Assembly: GCA_009693745.1 (NCBI GenBank)
Contig: SHWR01000023.1
Coordinates: forward strand, 1 to 15,681
Direction of reading: 5' to 3'
Length of the DNA stretch: 15,681 nucleotides
Source of the DNA: Candidatus Fonsibacter sp.
Lineage (GTDB): Bacteria; Pseudomonadota; Alphaproteobacteria; Pelagibacterales; Pelagibacteraceae
The position numbers were made by a program, and so were the translations under genes. Below, piece after piece: positions 8,910 to 15,681 of this stretch (its first letter is position 1; every line of letters begins with the position of its first letter). The notes below the pieces were generated by a model. The model saw nothing but the letters and a program-made list of their open reading frames with translations, was not told the DNA's origin and searched no databases.

Positions 8910-9470
8910 ATTAATCAAAATTTTCAAAATAACAGAAATAATTTTAGGTCTAACAGCTCTTCAAATCGAGGACCAAAAGTAAACGATAGAATTAGAGCAA
9001 TTGATGTTCAGTTAATTGGAAGCGATGGTCAAAATATTGGTATCGTTTCTTTAAATGACGCATTGATGACAGCAAAGGAGCAAGGTTTAGATTTAATCGA
9101 AATTGCTCCAAATGCAAAACCACCTGTTTGTAAAATAACTGATTTTGGAAAATACAAATACGAGTTACAAAAAAAAGCTAGCCAAGCAAAAAAGAAACAA
9201 AAAGTTGTAACTCTTAAAGAGATTAAAATGAGACCAGGAACAGATGTTCATGATTATAATTTTAAAATGAAAGCGACTGAAAAATTTTTAGCTAAAGGAG
9301 ATAAAGTAAAGTTTACGATTAAATTAAAAGGAAGAGAAATGCAGCATTTAAAATTAGCCAAAGATCTTGCAGATAGAATTGTAAATGATTTAAAAATTAC
9401 TGGAAAAGTTGAACAGACTCCAAAAATGGAAGGCAAACAAATGACTTTCATTATTCAGCCACCAAAATAG
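8910..9470 (+). CDS. infC: Translation initiation factor IF-3, with a noncanonical ATT start
   Basis: IF3 binds the 30S subunit, keeps it apart from 50S and checks start codon-initiator tRNA pairing. From the ATT at 8910 the protein has 186 residues, normal for IF3. It starts with an Asn/Ser-rich tail (2-24), then the N-terminal domain from about 25 (VNDRIRAIDVQLIGSDGQNIG; LDLIEIAPNAKPPVCKITDFGKY across about 60-83), a Lys-rich linker, and the C-terminal domain from about 103 (EIKMRPGTDVHDYNFK; KVKFTIKLKGREMQH). The frame is open from 8871, after an in-frame TAG at 8868-8870. The first ATG/GTG/TTG codon is the TTG at 9063, which would remove half of the N-terminal domain. AGGAG at 8898-8902 sits 7 bases before the ATT. 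E. coli infC also starts with AUU, and IF3 represses its own synthesis by rejecting that codon; the same control is inferred here. ATA at 8904 is too close to the Shine-Dalgarno. Confidence 0.93.
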   Translation: MNQNFQNNRNNFRSNSSSNRGPKVNDRIRAIDVQLIGSDGQNIGIVSLNDALMTAKEQGLDLIEIAPNAKPPVCKITDFGKYKYELQKKASQAKKKQKVVTLKEIKMRPGTDVHDYNFKMKATEKFLAKGDKVKFTIKLKGREMQHLKLAKDLADRIVNDLKITGKVEQTPKMEGKQMTFIIQPPK

Positions 9471-9539
9471 CAGTTTCTTCACCTTCTTACTTATTGTTTT
9501 TCATCTTTAATATTAGTATAAACCGCAGGTATTTATTTT
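9471..9539 (+). promoter_or_regulatory. infC-rpmI intergenic leader, the largest gap in the window
   Basis: This 69-base stretch has no ORF and no strong hairpin. It begins with a pyrimidine-rich segment (about 9473-9505) and ends with AGGT (9527-9530), 9 bases before the rpmI ATG, a modest Shine-Dalgarno. ACCT at 9481-9484 could pair with that AGGT, and TTGTTT (9494-9499) is 17 bases from TATAAA (9517-9522), a loose promoter match. In E. coli the region before rpmI carries the site where L20 represses rpmI-rplT translation; a similar role is possible from position alone. I see no conserved structure that proves it. Confidence 0.3.
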
Positions 9540-9746
9540 ATGTACAAAATTAAAACTAAGAGCTCGGCAAAAAAAAGATTCAGAATTACAGCAACAGGCA
9601 AAGTTAAAATGCCTCAAGCCGGAAAAAGACACGGCATGATCAAAAGATCTAATTCTCAAATCAGAAGACAAAGAGGAATGGCAATTATGTCAAAATCTGA
9701 CGCCAAGATTGTTAAGTCTTATATGCCAAATAGTCTAAGAGGATAA
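9540..9746 (+). CDS. rpmI: 50S ribosomal protein L35
   Basis: L35, a small basic protein of the large ribosomal subunit, 68 residues and full length. It has the typical opening YKIKTKSSAKKRFRITATGKVK, the core AGKRHGMIKRSNSQIRRQRG around residues 27-46, and the end DAKIVKSYMPNSLRG. It is very rich in Lys and Arg. The ATG at 9540 follows AGGT at 9527-9530. Its end is 3 bases from rplT, with the rplT ribosome-binding site overlapping its last codons and stop, so the pair is probably translated in a coupled way as in other bacteria. Confidence 0.97.
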   Translation: MYKIKTKSSAKKRFRITATGKVKMPQAGKRHGMIKRSNSQIRRQRGMAIMSKSDAKIVKSYMPNSLRG

Positions 9747-9749
9747 TTT

Positions 9750-10106
9750 ATGTCACGAGTTAAACGAGGGGTAACCAGTCACGCAAAGCACAAAAAAGTT
9801 TACAAGGCCGCCAAAGGTTTTTACGGAAGAAAAAAAAATACAATTAGAACTGCTAAACAATCAGTAGAAAAATCTTTACAATATTCTTATAGAGATCGTA
9901 GAGCTAAAAAAAGAAACTTCAGATCACTTTGGATCCAAAGAATTAATGCTGGCGTTAGAGAACAAGGTTTGACTTATTCTAAATTTATTAACGGTCTTAA
10001 TAAAACAAAGATTTCTATCGATAGAAAAATTTTAGCAGATTTAGCCTACAAAAATCCAGAGGCTTTTAAATCCATCGTAAAAAAGGTACAGTCTGGCTTA
10101 AACTAG
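9750..10106 (+). CDS. rplT: 50S ribosomal protein L20
   Basis: L20 binds 23S rRNA early in assembly of the large subunit and in several bacteria also represses its own operon. The protein has 118 residues, the usual length. It opens with the canonical MSRVKRGVTSHAKHKKVYKA, followed by GFYGRKKNTIRTAKQ, YSYRDRRAKKRNFRSLWIQR and INAGVREQGLTYSKFINGL, all intact. Ribosome-binding site AGAGG at 9738-9742 lies 7 bases before the ATG and runs into the rpmI stop at 9744-9746. The TAG stop at 10104-10106 lies inside the left arm of a short inverted repeat that precedes pheS. Confidence 0.98.
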   Translation: MSRVKRGVTSHAKHKKVYKAAKGFYGRKKNTIRTAKQSVEKSLQYSYRDRRAKKRNFRSLWIQRINAGVREQGLTYSKFINGLNKTKISIDRKILADLAYKNPEAFKSIVKKVQSGLN

Positions 10107-10131
10107 GAAATCTAGTTCCGTAAATACTAGT
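10101..10131 (+). repeat. Overlapping CTAG inverted repeats in the rplT-pheS junction
   Basis: AACTAG (10101-10106), CTAGTT (10112-10117) and ACTAGT (10126-10131) lie within 31 bases. The first two are perfect inverted repeats able to form a 6-bp stem with a 5-base loop. CTAGT of the second can instead pair with ACTAG of the third (5-bp stem, 9-base loop), so the hairpins are mutually exclusive. The first arm contains the rplT stop codon. No T-run follows, so this is not an ordinary Rho-independent terminator. It fills most of the 33-base rplT-pheS gap. A regulatory role is inferred only from position and symmetry. Confidence 0.45.
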
Positions 10132-10139
10132 AGATCACC

Positions 10140-11207
10140 ATGGATGAAATTTTATATTTAGAAAAAGAATTTAAATCTAAAATAGACCAATCCGATAGCA
10201 TTTATAAAATTGAACAAGTGAAATCAGAAGCTTTTGGTAAAAATGGAAAGATAGGTGAACTTTTTAAAAAAATTACAACTCTTCAAGGTGAAGATAGAAA
10301 AAATTTTGCTTCAAATCTAAATAAATTAAAAGACAATATTAATAATCTTATTAATTCCAAAATAAGAAACTTTGAAACAAAAGAGATTAATAAAAAATTA
10401 TCAGAAGACAGAATTGATGTTACTTTACCAGGAAGACCCATTACTTTTGGAAAAATTCATCCAGTTACACAAGTCATTGATGAAGTAACAGCTATTTTTG
10501 GGGAGATAGGATTTTCAGTAGCAGAAGGACCTGATGTTGAAAATGAATATAATAATTTTACAGCATTAAACACTCCTCTACATCACCCAGCGAGAGATAT
10601 GCATGACACTTTTTATTTAGATCAAGATAGAGAGATTTTATTAAGAACTCATACTTCACCAGTTCAAATAAGAACTATGTTGTCTGGAAAACCACCATTT
10701 AAAATTATTGCGCCTGGAAGAACTTATAGATGTGACAGCGATCAAACACACACCCCCATGTTTCATCAAGTTGAAGGTTTACATATAGATAAAAATATAA
10801 ACATGGGACATTTAAAAGGAGTTCTTGATTATTTTATTAGAAAATTTTTTGAAGTAGATAAAATAAAAATGAGATTTAGACCTAGTCATTTTCCTTTTAC
10901 TGAACCATCGGCTGAGGTTGATATTGGTTATGAATTAAAAGATGGAAAAATTGTTATTGGCGAAGGCGATAAGTGGCTTGAAATATTAGGTTGTGGAATG
11001 GTTCATCCTAATGTTTTAAAAAATTGCAAGGTAAACACTTCAATCTATCAGGGCTACGCTTTTGGTATAGGAATTGATCGATTAGCTATGCTCAAGTATG
11101 GAATAAATGATTTAAGGTCTTTTTTTGAAACAGATGTTAGATGGTTAGAACATTATGGATTTGACCCACTAGATATACCTGCGAGTTATAGAGGCTTCAG
11201 TAGATGA
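10140..11207 (+). CDS. pheS: Phenylalanyl-tRNA synthetase alpha subunit
   Basis: Catalytic alpha chain of the heterotetrameric PheRS, which charges tRNA-Phe. It has 355 residues, within the usual range. The N-terminal helical part (about 1-85) resembles the coiled-coil tRNA-binding arm. The class II core follows: HHPARDMHDTFYL (148-160); motif 2 region GRTYRCDSDQTHTPMFHQVEG (193-213); FRPSHFPFTEPSAEVDI (246-262), lining the phenylalanine pocket; WLEILGCGMVHPNVL; and motif 3 FGIGIDRLAMLKYGINDLR (308-326). The ATG at 10140 has no good Shine-Dalgarno; it is the first ATG after the 33-base gap and gives a normal N-terminus. No Phe-rich leader peptide like E. coli pheM fits in the gap. Its TGA overlaps the pheT ATG by 4 bases. 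Confidence 0.97.
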   Translation: MDEILYLEKEFKSKIDQSDSIYKIEQVKSEAFGKNGKIGELFKKITTLQGEDRKNFASNLNKLKDNINNLINSKIRNFETKEINKKLSEDRIDVTLPGRPITFGKIHPVTQVIDEVTAIFGEIGFSVAEGPDVENEYNNFTALNTPLHHPARDMHDTFYLDQDREILLRTHTSPVQIRTMLSGKPPFKIIAPGRTYRCDSDQTHTPMFHQVEGLHIDKNINMGHLKGVLDYFIRKFFEVDKIKMRFRPSHFPFTEPSAEVDIGYELKDGKIVIGEGDKWLEILGCGMVHPNVLKNCKVNTSIYQGYAFGIGIDRLAMLKYGINDLRSFFETDVRWLEHYGFDPLDIPASYRGFSR

Positions 11208-13597
11208 AAATAACTTCTTCTTGGTTAAAAGATCACTTAAAAACAAGTGTAAATATTGAAAAGATTATTTCAACTTTAAATAATATAGGACTTGAAGTTG
11301 AAAGTGTTGCAACAGCAGGTAAAAATAATTTTTTTTTTATAGCAAAAATTATTAAAACAGAAAAACATCCAAACGCAGATAAATTAAAGTTATGTGACGT
11401 TGATATTGGATCTGGAAAAATATTAAAGATTGTTTGTGGAGCTTCAAATGCTAGAGACGGTTTGTTAACTGTTTATGCTGGACCTGGAGCCATTATTCCA
11501 AAAAATCAGCTTAAGATTAAAGTCACTAATATTAGAGGAGTCGATTCTTACGGAATGCTTTGTTCAGAAGCTGAGCTAGGATCATCTGACGAGAGCCAAG
11601 GAATTATTGAACTCAATTCAAAAAAATTTCAAGTTGGTAGTAGTTATTTTAAGAGTAATAATGAGCCAGCAATTGATATCTCTATAACTCCTAATAGATC
11701 TGATTGTTTAGGAGTAAGAGGTATTGCAAGAGATTTATCAACAGCAGGTCTTGGAAAGTTAATTGATTTAGAAGAAATTAAATTAAAAGCTAATATTAAA
11801 AATCCATTTAAAGTTATTATTCAATCTAATTCTGGATGTTCTTCTTTTGCCCATTGTTACATCGAAGGAATTAAAAATACTGAAAGTCCAAAATGGTTAA
11901 AAGATAAATTAATTTCGTGCGGAATGAATCCAGTTTCAGCTGTTGTTGATATTACAAATTATATCATGCTTGATTTAAATAGACCCCTACATGCATATGA
12001 TGCTGATAAAATTGAAAGAAAAGTTATCGTACGTTCATCAAAAAAAGGAGAAAAGTTTTTAGCTTTAGATGATAATAATTATTCACTTGAAGATACTGGG
12101 TGCCTAATTACAAATGAGAAAAAAATCCTTGGTTTAGGGGGTGTAATTGGAGGAGAAAGTTCTTCAATTTCTCTAAATACTAAAAATATTTTTTTAGAGT
12201 CAGCTTTATTTGACCCAGTTAAAATATCGAAAATTGCGAAAAAATTAGGCATTAATTCAGATGCTAAATTTAGATTTGAAAGAGGGGTTGATCCTAACAT
12301 TATGGAATATGGATTAAAACTTGCAGTAAAAATTATTAATGAGTTATGTGGAGGAAAAACAAGCAATATAGTTATTAGTGGAGAAAGTAATTTTAAGAAT
12401 AAACAAATAAAATTTAATTCAGAAAAATTTGAAAAAATTATAGGTAGTAAAATCTCATCAACTGATATTAAGAAAATTTTAAATAACTTAGGTTTTAAAT
12501 TTAAAGAAAGTAAAAATATATATTCAATAATTGTTCCAACTTGGCGTCCAGATATTAATGAAGAGGTTGATATAGTGGAGGAGTTAATAAGAATTAGAGG
12601 TTATAATAAAATTCAGCTTATTAGACCAGAAGTTGATAGTTCAAAAGAAATTTTAACAGGAAAACAAAAGCTACATCGATTTGCACAAAGATCTATAGCT
12701 AACAAAGGATTTATGGAGACAATTACCTATTCTTTTACAAATTCAAAAATTGATTCTTTATTTGGTCTGCATAATAAAAATTTATTAATTACAAATCCAA
12801 TTTCAAATGATTTAGATATTTTAAGATCTTCTATTTTTTCGAATCTTTTAATTCATATTAAAAATAATATTCATAGAAATTTTGAAGATCAGAAGATTTT
12901 TGAATGTGGACCAGTATTTTTTGGTTCAAAACCAGGAGAACAAATAGCTGTTATTGGAGGTATCCAAATTGGAAAAATTTATAGAAAAAATTGGTTAGAA
13001 AAAGACAAAGATGTTGATATTTTTGAGATTAAGGACTGTGTTTATAAAACATTAATAGAACTTGGAATTAATGAACAAGAGCTAGTAGTTGTTCAGGAAT
13101 CTGAATCGTATTATCATCCAGGTAGATCCGGTAAGTTTTATTTAAATTTAAATAAACAATTACTCCTTGCTAATTTTGGAGAGATTAATCCAAAAGTAGT
13201 TAAAGAATTTGACATTAAAAATGGGCCAGTTTTTGGTTTCCAAATTTTTTTAAATAATATTCCAGTTATTAATAAGCAAAATACAGAAAAGAAAAATAAA
13301 TATGTAGTTTCGAATTTTCAAAAGATCGAAAGAGATTTTGCATTTATTATTGATAAAAAATTTGAAGCAAAAAATATTATTAATACTTTATTTAATCTCG
13401 ATAAAAAATTAATAAAAAAAATAAGAATATTTGATGTCTTCCATGGAGGAAATATTGAAAAAAATAAAAAATCTATAGCCTTAAATTTAGTAATTCAGTC
13501 ACAAGAAAAAACATTAATTGATAAAGAAATCGATGAATTAAGTAATAAAATAATTCAAATAATGCAAAGATCTTTTGATGCAACATTAAGATCTTAA
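11204..13597 (+). CDS. pheT: Phenylalanyl-tRNA synthetase beta subunit
   Basis: Beta chain of PheRS, which binds tRNA, edits Tyr-tRNA-Phe and completes the tetramer. Its 797 residues are close to the 795 of E. coli. Domains in order: an N-terminal start typical of the family (KITSSWLKDHL); EMAP/Myf-type tRNA-binding domain at about 40-150 (KHPNADKLKLCDVD, VCGASNARDG, SYGMLCSEAELG); B3/B4 editing domain at about 210-390 (VDITNYIMLDLNRPLHAYDADK, FRFERGVDP); B5 domain at about 400-470 (VPTWRPDINEEVDIVEELIR); a catalytic-like core without catalytic residues; and the FDX-ACB anticodon-binding domain at about 705-797 (RDFAFIIDK, IFDVFHG). The start overlaps the pheS stop as ATGA, with GAGG at 11191-11194 nine bases upstream. 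A run of ten T's at 11329-11338 encodes Phe43-45 without breaking the frame. lepA follows with no gap. Confidence 0.97.
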   Translation: MKITSSWLKDHLKTSVNIEKIISTLNNIGLEVESVATAGKNNFFFIAKIIKTEKHPNADKLKLCDVDIGSGKILKIVCGASNARDGLLTVYAGPGAIIPKNQLKIKVTNIRGVDSYGMLCSEAELGSSDESQGIIELNSKKFQVGSSYFKSNNEPAIDISITPNRSDCLGVRGIARDLSTAGLGKLIDLEEIKLKANIKNPFKVIIQSNSGCSSFAHCYIEGIKNTESPKWLKDKLISCGMNPVSAVVDITNYIMLDLNRPLHAYDADKIERKVIVRSSKKGEKFLALDDNNYSLEDTGCLITNEKKILGLGGVIGGESSSISLNTKNIFLESALFDPVKISKIAKKLGINSDAKFRFERGVDPNIMEYGLKLAVKIINELCGGKTSNIVISGESNFKNKQIKFNSEKFEKIIGSKISSTDIKKILNNLGFKFKESKNIYSIIVPTWRPDINEEVDIVEELIRIRGYNKIQLIRPEVDSSKEILTGKQKLHRFAQRSIANKGFMETITYSFTNSKIDSLFGLHNKNLLITNPISNDLDILRSSIFSNLLIHIKNNIHRNFEDQKIFECGPVFFGSKPGEQIAVIGGIQIGKIYRKNWLEKDKDVDIFEIKDCVYKTLIELGINEQELVVVQESESYYHPGRSGKFYLNLNKQLLLANFGEINPKVVKEFDIKNGPVFGFQIFLNNIPVINKQNTEKKNKYVVSNFQKIERDFAFIIDKKFEAKNIINTLFNLDKKLIKKIRIFDVFHGGNIEKNKKSIALNLVIQSQEKTLIDKEIDELSNKIIQIMQRSFDATLRS

Positions 13598-15409
13598 ATG
13601 TCTGCACAAGAAAATATAAGAAATTTTGCAATTATTGCACATATTGATCACGGCAAATCTACTTTTGCAGATAGATTAATTCAAAAATGTGGAGGTCTCA
13701 CTGAACGTGAGATGAAAACTCAAGTTTTAGACTCAATGGATCTAGAGAGAGAAAGAGGAATTACTATAAAGGCTCAAACCGTTAGATTGAATTATAAATC
13801 AAAAAAAAACGGAAAAAATTACATACTTAATATTATTGATACACCAGGGCATGTGGACTTTAGTTATGAAGTAAACAGATCTCTAGCTTCATGTGAAGGA
13901 TCGTTGCTTATCGTTGATAGCACCCAAGGTGTTGAAGCTCAAACTTTAGCAAATGTTTATCAAGCCATGGAGAATCATCATGAGATTATAACAGTTTTAA
14001 ATAAAATAGATTTACCAGCATCGGATGTTGAAAGAGTAAAAAAACAGATTGAGGATGTTATAGGAATCGATACTTCAGAAGCTTTAACAGCTTCTGGTAA
14101 AACAGGAGAAGGGGTAGATGAAATATTAGAAGCAATTGTGGAAAAACTTCCTGCCCCAATAGGAAATAAAGATTTACCTTTAAAAGCATTACTAGTTGAT
14201 AGTTGGTACGACAGTTACTTAGGAGTTGTTATACTAGTTAGAATACTTGATGGAGTAATCAAAAAAGGAATGGATATTTTATTAATGTCGACAAAAACAA
14301 GACATCCTATTGAAAAAGTTGGCGTATTCACACCAAAACCAGAAACTAAAGAATATATAGGTCCTGGTGAGATTGGTTTTATTGTTACAGGCATCAAAGA
14401 TCTTTCAGATATTAAAATTGGAGACACAATAACTGATTATTCTAATCCTATAAAAGATTCATTACCTGGATTTAAACCTAGTAAACCAGTTGTATTTTGT
14501 GGATTGTTTCCAGTTGATAGTACAGAATATAATTTATTAAGAGACAGCCTTGCAAAATTAAAATTAAATGACTCCAGTTTTGTTTATAAACCTGAGAATT
14601 CTGCAGCGTTAGGATTAGGTTTTCGATGTGGTTTTTTAGGGCTACTTCATCTTGAAATTATTGTTCAAAGATTAGATCGTGAATATAATTTAAATTTAAT
14701 TACTACAACGCCAGGGGTTGTTTATAAAATTAACAAACATGATGGGACAGTAATGGATCTGCAAAATCCTGCTAACATGCCAGAGCCAAATTTTATTAAA
14801 TCTATTGATGAACCGTGGATTGATGCAACAATAATTCTTCCAGATGAATACTTGGGTTCAATTATGAAATTATGTGAAGAAAAAAGAGGAAAGCAAAAAA
14901 GTTTAAGTTATTCAGGGAATCGCGCAGTTTTATCTTACGAACTGCCGTTAAATGAAGTTGTTTTTGATTTTTACGACAAGATAAAATCTATTTCTAGTGG
15001 TTATGCAAGTTTTGATTATGAACTAAGCGATTATAGAGAGGGAGATTTAATTAAATTATCCATATTAGTAAATGAAGAAATGGTAGATGCATTATGTATG
15101 GTTATCCATAAAGATTTTGCTGTAAGGCAAGGAAGATTAATGTGCGAAAGATTAAAAGATTTAATACCAAGACATCAATTTCAAATACCAATCCAAGCTG
15201 CAATTGGAGGAAAAGTTATAGCAAGAGAGACAATATCTGGTTATAGAAAAGATGTTATTAGTAGAATTCATGGAGGCGGTGCAAGAGATAGAAAGAAAAA
15301 ACTTTTAGAAAAACAGAAAAAAGGAAAAGCAAGAATGAGACAGTTCGGAAGTGTTGATATTCCCCAAGAAGCTTTTATAGAAGTGTTAAAAATAAATAAA
15401 AATGAGTAA
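13598..15409 (+). CDS. lepA: Elongation factor 4 (LepA), ribosome back-translocating GTPase
   Basis: EF4 is an EF-G-like GTPase that acts on stalled or mistranslocated ribosomes and affects initiation and 30S maturation. It has 603 residues, near the 599 of E. coli. G1 is AHIDHGKS (14-21); the switch I region contains RERGITIK (51-58); G3 is DTPGHVDF (81-88) with the GTPase-stimulating His85; G4 is NKID (135-138). Domains II, III and V follow (GFRCGFLGLLHLEI in III), and the EF4-specific C-terminal domain ends with ARMRQFGSVDIPQEAF. All the GTPase motifs look functional. The ATG directly abuts the pheT TAA with no spacer and only a weak AAGA before it, so translation probably depends on coupling to pheT. 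Its 3' end overlaps the next gene by 8 bases. Confidence 0.97.
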   Translation: MSAQENIRNFAIIAHIDHGKSTFADRLIQKCGGLTEREMKTQVLDSMDLERERGITIKAQTVRLNYKSKKNGKNYILNIIDTPGHVDFSYEVNRSLASCEGSLLIVDSTQGVEAQTLANVYQAMENHHEIITVLNKIDLPASDVERVKKQIEDVIGIDTSEALTASGKTGEGVDEILEAIVEKLPAPIGNKDLPLKALLVDSWYDSYLGVVILVRILDGVIKKGMDILLMSTKTRHPIEKVGVFTPKPETKEYIGPGEIGFIVTGIKDLSDIKIGDTITDYSNPIKDSLPGFKPSKPVVFCGLFPVDSTEYNLLRDSLAKLKLNDSSFVYKPENSAALGLGFRCGFLGLLHLEIIVQRLDREYNLNLITTTPGVVYKINKHDGTVMDLQNPANMPEPNFIKSIDEPWIDATIILPDEYLGSIMKLCEEKRGKQKSLSYSGNRAVLSYELPLNEVVFDFYDKIKSISSGYASFDYELSDYREGDLIKLSILVNEEMVDALCMVIHKDFAVRQGRLMCERLKDLIPRHQFQIPIQAAIGGKVIARETISGYRKDVISRIHGGGARDRKKKLLEKQKKGKARMRQFGSVDIPQEAFIEVLKINKNE

Positions 15410-15681
15410 AGTTTTAAAAAAATTTTGTGGAATACTTGGACATAAGTTGTTACCCAAAAATTATATTAAAAATAGAAGATATTTATCAAAATTTACTTTT
15501 TTAAATTTAGAGAGAATTATATTAAATCTTGTTGAAAATAAAATTATTAATTCTTTAATTCAAATAGGCGCTAATGATGGCGTGAAAGATGATCCTTTAA
15601 CTAATATAATTAAAAAATTTAGATTAGAAAGTTTATTATTAGAGCCTATAAAAAAATATTTTTTATCTTTGCAAAATAACT
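15402..15681 (+). CDS. FkbM-type methyltransferase, N-terminal part, cut by window edge
   Basis: This gene starts at an ATG that overlaps the lepA stop region by 8 bases and runs off the right edge, giving 93 complete residues. The start of the Rossmann methyltransferase fold is visible: LIQIGANDGVKDDPL, at about residues 59-73, is the SAM-binding motif I in the form typical of the FkbM family, followed by a strand ending SLLLEPI, where the acidic residue that contacts the SAM ribose is expected. The first ~50 residues are basic with hydrophobic patches and no clear signal peptide. FkbM-type enzymes O-methylate sugars or small molecules and are often found in polysaccharide clusters. The substrate cannot be told from this fragment. 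No Shine-Dalgarno is seen; the overlap suggests coupling to lepA. Confidence 0.75.
   Translation, partial: MSKVLKKFCGILGHKLLPKNYIKNRRYLSKFTFLNLERIILNLVENKIINSLIQIGANDGVKDDPLTNIIKKFRLESLLLEPIKKYFLSLQNN

Noticed and set aside
9063..9470. Starting infC at the TTG at 9063 (or ATG at 9066)
   Set aside because: This would remove half of the conserved IF3 N-terminal domain (NDRIRAIDVQLIG onward) and has no Shine-Dalgarno; the ATT at 8910 with AGGAG fits much better.
9494..9522. TTGTTT-17-TATAAA as a dedicated rpmI promoter
   Set aside because: The -35 match is only partial, such hits are common in DNA this AT-rich, and the predicted start near 9529 would cut off the rpmI Shine-Dalgarno. Kept only as a remark in the leader entry.
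10101..10131. TrpR-type operator suggested by ACTAGT half-sites
   Set aside because: The resemblance is limited to CTAG cores, spacing does not match a clear operator, and nothing in the window concerns tryptophan.
10107..10139. A pheM-like Phe attenuator before pheS
   Set aside because: The 33-base gap holds no short ORF with Phe codons and no terminator hairpin with a T-run; only short CTAG inverted repeats are present.
1..15681. tRNA, rRNA, CRISPR arrays, insertion sequences or prophage
   Set aside because: Coding sequence fills nearly the whole window, the largest gap is 69 bases, and no direct repeats, transposase-like or integrase-like proteins are visible.
1..15681. A novel multi-gene defence or metabolic system
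   Set aside because: Every complete gene belongs to a known family, and most form a classic translation operon; I see no unexplained cluster to support such a claim.

Overview
The window looks like a core-genome segment of a streamlined, AT-rich marine alphaproteobacterium, most likely of the SAR11/Pelagibacterales type. The evidence is low GC (around 30% by eye), AGA/TTA/AAA-biased codon use shared by all genes, almost no intergenic DNA (largest gap 69 bases), many 0-24 base gene overlaps, and alphaproteobacterial-looking proteins. The taxonomic call is inference from style and gene content, not from a database match.

Layout, left to right. (1) The 3' part of gltB (glutamate synthase large subunit), open at the left edge and overlapping by 17 bases a YeeZ-type atypical SDR gene. 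(2) One minus-strand gene for an ABHD10-like alpha/beta hydrolase. Its 3' end overlaps the SDR gene by 24 bases, and its 5' end lies only 26 bases from a divergent gene. (3) A plus-strand run: GT4 glycosyltransferase, thrS, infC, rpmI, rplT, pheS, pheT, lepA and a truncated FkbM-type methyltransferase. Gaps in this run range from an 8-base overlap to 69 bases, so it could be one long transcriptional unit or a few overlapping ones.

Functionally, the central run is a translation operon: two aminoacyl-tRNA synthetases (Thr; Phe alpha and beta), initiation factor 3, ribosomal proteins L35 and L20, and the elongation factor EF4/LepA. It is flanked on both sides, in the same direction and with tight spacing, by genes of the kind that build or decorate surface glycans (GT4 and FkbM). 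gltB belongs to ammonium assimilation (GS-GOGAT); no gltD follows it inside the window.

The most informative correction is infC. No ATG, GTG or TTG codon exists in its frame upstream of the conserved N-terminal domain. The only well-placed start is an ATT at 8910, 7 bases after an AGGAG Shine-Dalgarno whose first two bases are the end of the thrS stop codon. This matches the AUU start that IF3 uses for autoregulation in E. coli. I found no mobile element, CRISPR array, tRNA, rRNA or clear Rho-independent terminator. I do not see an undescribed defence or metabolic system here; the points of interest are regulatory and architectural.
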